From assembly GCA_018894105.1 (NCBI GenBank), contig CM032131.1:4428501-4492500 (forward strand): a stretch of 64,000 nucleotides of DNA, in the 5' to 3' direction. Shown piece after piece: positions 35,047 through 44,962 of this stretch. Source of the stretch: Jacaranda mimosifolia. Taxonomy: Eukaryota; Streptophyta; Magnoliopsida; Lamiales; Bignoniaceae. The notes below the pieces were generated by a model. That model was not told where the DNA came from. It did no database searches and was given only the letters and a program-made list of their open reading frames with translations. Every line of letters begins with the position of its first letter. Positions within the stretch are counted from its first letter, which is position 1. The translations under genes and the position numbers were made by a program.

Positions 35047-38039
35047 TGTAACATCCTTAGAATTTTATTTTAATAATAATTTTGAATTTTGCCAAAATTG
35101 ATAATTAAGATAATATCTAAACTCATATATATATATGTATATTTTGTTAATTTGTGGGTTTTAAATATATATTTAGAGGATTAAATTTCGTCATTTTTTT
35201 TTAATAGGGGTTAATGTTTGAAATTTTATTGGATTTAATGTGAAACCATCATTTAATTCTAGGACTCATTTGAGGTAAGTTTTGAACTGGAGGACTTAAG
35301 TGTGGCTAGCAGAAATTCTGGGGGCTCAATTGAGATTATGAAAAAAAATGTAATAATAAAAATAAGTATTTTTTCTTTTTCCATTTCCTCCATCTCCATT
35401 CATCATCTTCACCACCGTATACACGCCATCTCTTCACCACCAACAACACCGAACTCCACTATGAACCACCCCATATCAACCAATATTCACCATCACCCAA
35501 CCACCCTGAACTCAAAAACCACCAAACCTGAGCCATTTCCGGCGAAAAAAACCGGCAAACTTAAGGAGGACCGACGGAAATGTAAGAGAAAATGGATTAT
35601 TGTTCTAGTGACTTTTGATGGCCAAAATCGATACCATTTTTTCAAGCTCAACTCAAGGATCACTTCGGTACTCTCGGATTGTTGAACGGACCACTGTAGA
35701 GGGAGAAACTCCACAAAAACCGCACGGCGGTGTTGGTGGTGAAGCTACTATTTTCCGGCGATTTGAGGGTCTTCCCAGTATCGGATTGAAAAACCAATTG
35801 AAGCATTAGATTCCTAAGGTTGAGTAGAAACTTTTGGTGGTGGTTTCAAAAGTTTCCGGCAGTAGCGAACGGCAGCCGGCAGTGGTGACCGGACAGAGTG
35901 TTCATCTCGTCGAGGAAAAGACATGCATGAAGGCTGATTGTCGTTTCTCTTTTTCAATAACTCAATATTTGGGTAATTATCCAAAAATAAAATTTAGCTT
36001 TTTGCATGTATTTGTATACATGTATTCCTTATTCAAACCTTGTATTTCAAAGGATAATGAAGGAAATGATCGATCAGAATGGCCATGCATAAGATTGGAA
36101 TGTTCATGCATGATAATTAAGTTTATTAAATCCGATATAGTATTATTTCATGTGAACTATAGGTTAGATGGCTTATTAAGTATAAAAAACCCTAAATTTG
36201 TATTATTGCGACTTAGGTAACAAAATTTGGGATGTTATAAAAAGTTGGATTGTAATTATTGATTAGCATGTGTTATAAAGGCTAAATGGGTAAGTTAAGA
36301 ACTCAATCATATTATCTTATTAGGTGGCGAGGACTTGGGGCCTGAAGACCAGTAGGATTCTGACTTATTGCTGATGTTGATGAGGTAAGGATCTGCCAAT
36401 TTGGCAACATTTGTACCTTTCGATTCTGTGATAAACCCCTATGAAGGTTATTATTGCTTTGATTATCATACTTTGTTGATTGTTGCTACCCCTGTGAGGG
36501 TTCTACCGATTGGTTCTTGATTTGTTTGAGCCTAATCTATAGTCATCATTGAACCCGTTAGGTTCTGCTGATTGATATCTGTTGTGACTTGTTATTGATT
36601 CTTGAACAATGTGAGGTTCTCTTGATTTGAAATTGATTGATATTTGTTCCGTTTTATTGAAAATGACTGTCCAGATTAGCTTCTGTGAAGCTTTGTGAAA
36701 AGTGATTTCTTTTTCTGAAAACTGAACTATACGGCCGAGTGGCCTATGTTTTCTTTAAGACCGTTCTGAATGCACTGATTTACTCTTCTGGCGCCATGAA
36801 CTTTCATAGTGTTATTGTATCATTCCTGTTGAAATGGTGTTTTAAGTGCCAAATATCATATTGATTTCCTTGATTGATCAGTATGTCTTGGATTTGCCTT
36901 GTTGGCATCATTATTCAGTTATTCTACCATGTTGGCAATTAATCGTTCAAAATATTGATTGAAAATGATATAGGGGAATTTTTGGGCCGAGAGCTTTGCC
37001 AAGCTGTTATGGTTATACTACTGTTTTGCCAAGTTGTCGTGCTTGTGCTACTGTTGTTGCCAAGCTGTTATGCTTGTGCTATTGTTTTGCCAAGCCATCG
37101 TACTTGTGCCACTGTTGTTGCCAAGCTATCATGCTTGTGCTATTGTTATTGCCATCTATCATGCTCGTGCCACTGAATTGTTATTAGTTGATTGATTGTA
37201 CTATTAAGGAGGCATAAGGATAATCTGATATGCATAATTATTTTTAATTGATATACATAGTCTGTTGGGTTTGCACTCTTAAATTTTTTTAGTTCGTGGA
37301 GCAATAAGGCTGGAGTGAGTTTCCAGTGTAGATTGGCCTGAAGCCAAGCCAACTGAGCCGTCTGTATTCCCTCCCGACTGTGTTCGGTTGAGATGCTCTA
37401 TACCTCCCAAACTGCATCGATCGAGATGATCCCGGGCCTTTTCAGCTGACGATTACAGCATCCCAACCTGGCAATTGTTAATGATTGAAAAATGTTCATT
37501 ATCTTCACTCTAGCTTGTTTTGAGCTTCCATAGTTTCGTGTAATCAAGCTTTATTATTATTATTGACTCTAGACAGCCATCTATTGTCTTACCTTATTCG
37601 TCACTGAGTTCTTATGACTCACCCTCGTACCATTTATTTCTTTACAGACAGGTATGAGACTGGAGGCTTGGACTGAGAGTTATAGCCTGACATTTTGTAT
37701 TAAGTTTGGTGAATGTATGTTCATATATGAATTCACCATTTAATATGTATGGATTATTAGAAATATTGTGATATGTCAGGAAGAACATGAGGCTTTTGGT
37801 ATGTATGTAGATATTTCTTATGTTGATATTTGTTTTGAATGATGATGGGGTATTAGTATAACTTCCGCACTCTGATATTATTGTATTAAGTTGAAGCATG
37901 CTGTGAGTTGTGATCATTATGGTTTATTGGAGAATTTTGAAAAAAATTTATGGGCCTATTGGATATGTTATTGCATGCTATAGGACTGATTTGAGTGGTA
38001 TTCTGGCATTTGGGTGATATCCTGAGTGGGGGTACTACA
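35047..38039 (+). mobile_element. 3' LTR of element A, 2993 bp
   Basis: Starts TGTAACATCCTTAGAATTTT just after the PPT and ends GAGTGGGGGTACTACA. Its right third matches the truncated 5' LTR. Length is typical of large chromovirus-type LTRs. It contains ~31-bp tandem repeats (36997-37170) and several short quasi-palindromes with CCC-TGTGAGGG-type arms at 36420-36620. ORFs 35302-35685 and 35834-36220 have no domain. Confidence 0.9.
36997..37170 (+). repeat. ~31-bp tandem repeats inside the 3' LTR of A
   Basis: Partner of the array at 27962-28158; copies of the TGCCAAGCTGTTATGCTTGT / GCTATTGTTTTGCCAAG form. Confidence 0.8.
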
Positions 38040-38322
38040 TTGATTTTGTAACTATAACTATAAATTAATTATGACCACAAACTTTTATGATAAATGTAAT
38101 TTTTTTAAATTACAAAGTAATAAAAATTATTAATTTGTACGTTCAAAATGTAACAGATTAACTACACATTATTTACGGATTGATCGTAATGAGGGTTAAT
38201 GATGAGAGCATCTACTTTGAATCTAGTTAGGTTAATATTGCTGCTAAAGTAATTAATTTTTTGCATTAGTTATGATCAATACTACAACTTAACTGTAGCT
38301 GATACCCTAATTTTTTATAGTG
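38040..38322. mobile_element. Right half of the CACTA-terminus-like MITE family
   Basis: Matches the right half of the MITE at 8017-8556: AACTATAACTA, TGATAAATGTAATTTTTTTAA, CAAAATGTAACAGATTAACTAC and the end CTGATACCCTAATTTTTTATAGTG. Element A abuts it exactly at its left edge. No left half is found beyond 27956, in line with the deletion there. Confidence 0.65.
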
Positions 38323-39140
38323 ATGATAAGTACCATAATTAGACAACAATAATTATGGTAAAGTATACGTATTAAAAGAGTAAAAATCTTATCATAATCA
38401 CAGTTAATACATTACAAAGTGGAAAAAAATCAATGATGAAATAATAAATGATTATATAAAAGTAATCACTACTTATATATTACTTGACAATAAATTTTTG
38501 TTTTGTCACATTAATAATGTCTACAAACTTAACAATTTCAATAATAATGTTTAAGTTGTTAATATTAACAATTAGTGACAGACCCATAGCGGCAACCCAA
38601 GAATAACAAAAATTTTGTCAAAAAATTATATTAATAAATTTTATCTTCATTAGGTTTTTATTATAGACGTCTCACTAATTATTAAATATGGCAACTTAAA
38701 ATTAGTTTTTATCACTATTAAACCATATTGTGACACAATAAAAAATTTTGTCACTTAATTAATATATATCTTTGATGATAATTTTTATATTATTATTTAT
38801 TTTTTTCAAGCAATATTATTTATTTATTTATTTATTTTGCCAATAACACAAGTCAAATGGTACCAATTACAACACGGTTTTTGGTGCATCACATAGTTTG
38901 TCCAAACCTTTAATATCTCTACGCATTCATACCAAAAGGCGACGTCACAACCACCAGCAAGCATTCTACAAATAAAGAAAACGTTGCCTTTTAACCTTAG
39001 GCATGCAACTTATCATGTAAACAATAATTGAATTAACTTCATATTTTAGTAGATCATTTGCATTACTTCATATTTTGGTCTCTCAATTTTTTTTCTTGAA
39101 AAAAAAGCTTTATATTATTTTAATGCATAAAACATATAAA
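38323..39140. other. Intergenic, no gene recognised
   Basis: AT-rich with repeated GTGACA/TTGTCAC words, also present in 39141-39425, suggesting older related MITE sequence. Confidence 0.35.
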
Positions 39141-39425
39141 CACTACAAAAAAATTATAATGTTAATAATAAAAAATAGGCGGCTATGTAAAAATTAACAA
39201 TCTATAATAACATATATAACTAACGATAGTTCTTATTTTGTCACTTTTTAAAGTGACAATAAAATTTATTCTATCACAAGATGACTTAATAGTGAGAAGA
39301 ATTAATGTTTTAACTTGTCACAATTGTTAATTAGTGACACACTTACAGTGATAATTAATAAAAATTGTCAATGTAACTTGTGATAAAAAATTTATTGTTA
39401 TTATGTTGTCCTTATAGATGTGACC
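39141..39425. mobile_element. Left part of another CACTACAAAAAA MITE, cut by element B
   Basis: It begins CACTACAAAAAAATTATAATG and has the internal palindrome TGTCACTTTTTAAAGTGACA, then stops where element B begins at 39426. The expected right terminus TTTTTTGTAGTG was not found just after B (50593 onward), so the other half is lost or diverged. Confidence 0.55.
39421..39425. repeat. Probable target site duplication of element B (left copy)
   Basis: TGACC precedes the 5' LTR and TGTCC (50593-50597) follows the 3' LTR: 4 of 5 bases match, as expected for an old 5-bp Ty3/gypsy TSD. Confidence 0.55.
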
Positions 39426-42400
39426 TGTAACACTCCGAAAATTTTATATATCTATAGAATTTAATTTTTCATGAATATTATTTTATACTTGCAGATTTAT
39501 CAATTTATTGAATTTTGGGGGCCAATTTGTGTTTAAGAAAACCTCAATTTCAAGAATTTTAAAAAGTTTGGGATCAATTCAGAAATAAATCAGACTTGAT
39601 TTGACCACATTTGAAACTTTGAGGGTTTGCATAGAAGCTTTTAAATTTGCTGGGTTTAACTTCATTATTTTTTTAAACTGAATGGCCTAAATGAGACGCA
39701 GCAAAAGTTTTGGGGCCAAATGAAAATCTGAAAACTCACCCCCTTTAAATACCCAATTTTCATTTCTCTCCCCCCATTTCTTCTCCTTCTTCCCAACGCT
39801 CACCCACACCTTCCCCCTTGGTGATTTCTTTTCGGGCGAGCCCTTTCCCCAAACCCAACTGGTCATCTCTTTCCCCATATCTCTGGCAACCACCTAGCAC
39901 CGCAAGCAGAGCATTCCGGGTGGAATATCACCAGAATCAAGAAGGTTGAAGAAACCCACCTCGGCTAACGACAGCGGAGCAGTGGCTAAAACAGACTTTT
40001 GGGAGGCATTTCGAGAAGCTCTCAGCTAAGGGACCATGGCAGTGTTGTTGCATGGACGTTTCACACGGCGGCGAAGGCGAAAACTAACGAGTTCTTCACA
40101 ACGGAGCAAGGCAGATTTGAAGGTTTCGGGGCGGCAGTTGAGACCATTTTTGACGGAGAAATTGAAAATAGAGTTGGGCATTGGATGGCTCTCGGCTAAA
40201 GACGTCTTCGAGTGGTGGCGTTGAATTTTTCAGCAACGGCGGACGAGGGCAGCGGCAGAGAAATAGTTTTGCCTCCTCGGTACGACGATCGCACTCGTGT
40301 GCTTGGTTTGTGATTCTAAAAACTCCATAATCGCATATTATGTTGAAAGTTGGGAATGATATTGGAATATATATATATATATGCATATATAAATGTATAT
40401 TGTACCTTTGTTCATGAACTTGTATTATCTCAAGAATGGAAGTATGACATGTGGATTGGTACATATATACATATATCCCATGCTTGGACTTATTATATAG
40501 TTAGTGGACCCGGTTGTGACATATTATATACTAACTTGGATTAATTAAGTGTATTAAAGTATGTAAACCCCAACTTGAGGATTTAAATAAATTGGAACCT
40601 AAGTATTGGCATTGAGGTTAATCTTCTTGAATGGGCTATTGTTGTTAATTTGAGACAATATATGAGGAATTATATGTTCAAGGACTAGATTACATTCTGA
40701 GGTTAATCTTGTTGAATGGACTATTGTTGTTAACTTGAGATAATATATGAGGAATTATATGTTCAAGGACTAGATTACATTCTATTATTGGGATCAAAAC
40801 AACCCCGTAACTATTTCTATAGTGATCGGCTAAATTAACGCATTTCGTATTGATAGAATTGACCGAACTTTAATTATCATATTAGTTGGTTAATTAGTGA
40901 TTTTTGGGACTGTTAATAGTATGATTAAGCGTATTAAGAATTAAATGACGATTTTAATGGTAAAAATACCCTTTTGTTTAGGTGACAAAGAAGTGGGTCC
41001 TGCCGACCAGTAAGATTGTTGACTGTGGTTGCTTTATTTGAGAACTAAAACGGTGAGGGTCTACCATTCTGGCCTCGATTATACTTATTTGTTCTTGTGG
41101 AATGACCCCTGTGAGGATTCCCATTTCTGTACTGTAATCTGTTTTGTTGAAATATGAGAATTGTTGAGTTCCCAATTGCTATCTATTATCTTATATGTTC
41201 ACCCTCGTGGGGGTTATCATCTGTTACTGATTCTGATTCCTGTCTGTTCTAGTGCCTAGAACTCTTGCCTGTTATCTATATCATTCTGTTATCTATTACA
41301 TCCTATTGCATTATATGTTGCGTCCTGTTGTGTTATCTATTGCCTTGCCGGTACATTTGTTATCCATTTTAGCTTTAATTGGCCATGTTAGCTATCTGAA
41401 TTGTTTATGCTATCGTTCTGCCTTATCAGCATTTCTGTACTATTCTGACCGTTCTGTACTATCATAGTTACCTCGCCGACACATTTGTTTATCTGAAATT
41501 GTGGTGCGCTATACGGTCCGTATGGGCACAGCATAATTTATTATATGTACGGAGATTTATTGGGCCAGAGTTCAATTAGGGCTAAATGTTTGGCTATATG
41601 GGGTACGCCATGCGGTCCGCATGGGTGTCAGTGATACGCTAAGTGGCCCACTTAGGTATCCACGATAAGCTAAGGATTTCCCCTATGTATCAATGATGTA
41701 CTAGGGATTTCCCCCTAGGCATTAGCGGTGTGCCACACGGTCTGTATGGGCATCTGCCATGTACCAAGCTATCACGCCTTGGTGAATCTGTTTGACTATC
41801 TGGTATAAAGCGAATTAGATATGCATACTTGTTATATTCTGTTGAAATGCATTTACTTCGGGTTTTTATTACTTGACTATATCCTGACTATCTAAAATAT
41901 GTTCCAACAGTAATAAGGCAGGAGAGCTTCCTATTTTGCTATTGTTACTGCTTAATTCTAGATCTATCATGTTCTAACTGTTTAATTGATGATCTGTTGA
42001 GCTGAATTTTCCTCTATAGATCTCCACTGTTATTCTTAAGTTTATCCCTCACTGAGTCTTTGGACTTATCCCCCTCCCCACACCCCCCGTATCAGTTGGC
42101 TTTCTCAAACAGGTTTTGGTGATGATCTCGTACTTCAGGCTTGGATGGAAGTGTGCACGTTTTGTAATAAAATAGGTGTTTAGATCTATGCACGAATCAC
42201 TTTTATGTTAAGCTGAAACTTAGAGATATTGTGATATATCAAGACTTGAACTTATGGTTTGTAGTAGGTATGAAAGAATGAATGATAGGATTTGTCATAG
42301 CATGTAATGTATACTTTTGTTAAGATTTGCTTAGGTTGAAACTTGTTGCTATCTTTGATAATTTTGAAAAAGAAATTCTCATGGGCCTATTGTTTGAATT

Positions 42401-42469
42401 ATGGATGAGATTTAAGTCTAGACTGAGTAGCGCCTCAACTTAAGTACTATCTCGAGTGAGGGCGCTATA
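39426..42469 (+). mobile_element. 5' LTR of element B, 3044 bp
   Basis: Begins TGTAACACTCCGAAAATTTT and ends ...GAGTGAGGGCGCTATA. It matches the 3' LTR throughout except for the segment about 41247-42034, which the 3' LTR lacks. It also carries an internal direct repeat: GAGGTTAATCTTCTTGAATGG...GGACTAGATTACATTCT occurs at about 40614-40697 and again at about 40699-40783. Confidence 0.9.
41511..41783. repeat. Array of short perfect and near-perfect palindromes in the B LTR
   Basis: ATACGGTCCGTAT (41511-41523), CATGCGGTCCGCATG (41609-41623), CTAAGTGGCCCACTTAG (41639-41655), CTAGGG-ATTTCC-CCCTAG (41701-41718) and ACCAAG-...-CTTGGT (41763-41783), with two imperfect ones between (near 41670 and 41734). 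Present only in the 5' LTR because the 3' LTR is deleted here. Confidence 0.75.
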
Positions 42470-42473
42470 GAGG

Positions 42474-42486
42474 TGGTATCAGAACC
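42474..42486 (+). promoter_or_regulatory. Primer binding site of element B
   Basis: TGGTATCAGAACC, a near match to the initiator-Met primer site TGGTATCAGAGC, 4 bp after the 5' LTR end. Confidence 0.85.
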
Positions 42487-42676
42487 TAGGTTAGCGATGA
42501 CCTAGGTGTCGAACAGTAATGAGATTTATAGTTAGCTTGTTGTTTAGGTTAGTTAGGTTATGAACTTTAAGTGTTTAAGCATTAGTGGACTCTTATATAA
42601 CCTAGGAAACTAGGATATAGATTTTATTATGTGACACTAACGAAATAGATTTATGTGATTTTATGATTGTAGCAGG

Positions 42677-43441
42677 ATGGTGGACAACTGCAATAAAGGA
42701 AAGGAGCCTGTAGAAGGACCAAGTAAAGAACCTTTGGATCTTATGATTCAAGTCTTAGAAGAGGTAAAGGTGAGCTTGCTGAGGCTGTGCCAATCGTTGG
42801 AAGACAAGATAAGTGACTACCGTGAGTCACTTATACGAGACCGAGTGGAGGCATACCAATTGAGGTTAATGCTAGAAGCTAGAGATTATCTCATGGATCA
42901 ACTCATAGGAGATATGGAACGAGAATGCGTACGGATAAGCATAGCAGAGGCGCAGGAACAAGGACTCCATACCATAAGGGAACAGATGGAGGCTACATTC
43001 TAAGAGTTAGAGATGGATTACAGGAGGCTATAGAGGTACCCCACCTCGTGATGGACGAGATAAGCCAAATGATAGCCCATTATAGTAGGTTAATTGACCA
43101 AGTTATAGGAGTCAGCATAGGGATTAACGCCGGAGCAAGACCTTCCAGAAACTGAGCGCACATAGAGAGCACAGATCGAAGAGGATCCAGAAGAGGACCT
43201 AGATAATGTCGATGAGGATTTGGAAGATAACCCAGATGAGAATGCCGAGGAGGATCCAGACAAAGCTGAGGAGATCCTGGATGCAAATCCTATCTCTGAA
43301 CCCCTAGTGGTAGCACCGTTGGAGATTGATAATGAAGATAATGGCAATGATGTGAACCCAGATCTAATGTAGGATGATTTCGATCAGTGGGGAGACGACA
43401 ACGATGATGCTGAGTCCAACATTACTGATGAGGAGGGTTAG
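42677..43441 (+). pseudogene. Extra pre-gag ORF of element B (coiled coil + acidic tail)
   Basis: From ATG 42677 an open 108-codon stretch has a coiled-coil pattern (LEEVKVSLLRLCQSLEDKI, RLMLEARDYLMDQLIGDMER). A frameshift near 43000 is followed by MIAHYSRLIDQVIGV near 43069, then the acidic tail (about 43170-43441; EEDPEEDLDNVDEDLEDN, DNEDNGNDVNPDLM). It is collinear with the element A copy (29183-30076): coiled coil, a MIAH-x-x-R-x-IDQVIGV block, acidic tail. No known domain recognised. A ~430-bp gap separates it from gag. Confidence 0.7.
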
Positions 43442-43872
43442 GTTAGATGATTTGGTGCTGTGATGGCATTCTATGTATGTATTTGGTGTAGTAGTAACTT
43501 AGTAGAACTTCTTACTATTAGGATTGTATAGCGTTAGTTAATATTTTCTTTCTTTTTTTCTTTCACTTAATCATTTTGAATCCGATCAGGCAAATAGTTA
43601 GCATAACTATTTTTGTCAACTTTGAATTTGAGTATATACTATTGTAACTTTGCTATTGCTAACTAAGTATGCTAATGAAGTTATCTTTCATATCTTGTTG
43701 TCAAACTTCCTCTCTTTTCTATTTTAAGATATTGGAACTTTTATTAAATTTACTTTTCTCTTCTTTAATTTTGAAAGCTCAAGAAATTCTAAAGGATTCT
43801 TGAAAGCTAAAGTGCTAATTTGCAACTTATAATTGCAAGCTTGAGACTACCTCATAAATCTCAAAGTAAGAG

Positions 43873-44962
43873 ATGGCGTCTCATGGTAGTGCTACTACAC
43901 CCGCTCCAGCAAGAGCATGTTATAGAGGAAGACCAGCTGGTCGACCGGCTAATGCACCTCGAGTCCTTAGGTGGGAAGTACCTACTTATCAGCCACCTGA
44001 ACTAGAAGAAGAGATTTCACAAGCCCCTTTTGTGGGTCAACCTACAGACCCCGTGAATTGGAAAAGGCCTGGAGCCAGGCTATAGGTTCAACAGCTGGGA
44101 GGTGAAACAAGAATAGTTAATGAGATAACTGAAGATTGAACACTAGAATGGTTCCTTCGTTCCCAAACCCCAAAGCTTTTTGGGGAACCAGACGACCGCA
44201 AGGTGGAAGAATAGGTAGAAAACTTTGAGGTCATATTCAAAACTCTATACTACCCGAATGAACAAAAGGTGCAGTTTGCCATATTTTTCTTGGCCAGATC
44301 TATGAGAAGTTGGTGGAAAATGATCAATCGCAGATGGACCGTTTCAAGGACCCCCCGAACATGGGATAATTTCACCAGGAAATTCATGGACAAATATATT
44401 TCCCTAGTAGTCAAGCAGACCAGAGAGAGGAAATTTATGAATCTGATCTAAGGAAGCCAGTCCGTCAGTCAATATGAAGCAACTTTCAGTTGGTTAATAC
44501 AGTATGCACCTTACATCCTAGAAGATGAAAGTCGGCAAATTCAATAGTTTGTTCAGGGATTAAGACCGAAGCTTATACGGGGTATAGCTATCTTCGACCT
44601 ACCAAATTTCAACTTGGTGGTAAGCAAAGCACTACAGTATGAATTAGAACTATAAGAAATTCAAAAAATCAAAGACAGGGGTTGAAAAGGAAGACCAGCC
44701 CCTGGAAGGCCAAGTGGCGCTAGCAAGAAATAGCCTAAGCTACAAGTTGGAAGCATACCCCCAATGAGTTCCTAAGACTGATGAGATAGTGAATCGAGCT
44801 CAGGAAAAAGCATCGATACAATGTGAATTCTGTGGGGCACCCAGCCACAAAAAAGCAAATTGTTGGCAAAAGCAAGGAAAATGCCTGCATTGTGGAAACA
44901 GCCAATACTTTCTTAAGGATTACCCAGGAGCAAAAGGCCCAACACCTGCAGGAAGAAGAAAA
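43873..44962 (+). pseudogene. gag of element B, broken
   Basis: ATG 43873 (MASHGSATTPAPARACYRGR). The core has PKLFGEPDDRKVEE, then FAIFFLARSMRSWWKMINRR near 44275 and FMDKYISLVVKQTRERKFMN near 44390. Two zinc knuckles lie near 44820-44930: CEFCGAPSHKKANC is complete (CxxC-x4-H-x4-C), and CLHCGNSQYFLKDY has lost its His and last Cys. Stops lie near 44083, 44138, 44213, 44449 and 44545. Confidence 0.87.

Larger units (their letters stand above)
27956..38039 (+). mobile_element. Ty3/gypsy element A (Tekay/Del-like chromovirus type)
   Basis: Layout: 5'-truncated LTR (27956-29020), initiator-Met PBS (29025), extra coiled-coil/acidic ORF, gag with zinc knuckles, protease, RT, RNase H, integrase with a degenerate chromodomain-like tail, PPT (about 35030-35046), full 2993-bp 3' LTR (35047-38039). 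Stops and deletions occur in every ORF. The left ~1.9 kb of the 5' LTR is missing, so no TSD can be tested. Related to, but distinct from, element B. Confidence 0.9.

Noticed and set aside
35302..36220. ORFs of 127 and 128 codons in the element A 3' LTR as host genes
   Set aside because: They lie wholly inside a defined LTR, share no domain, and similar His/Ser/Pro low-complexity text is common in these LTRs.
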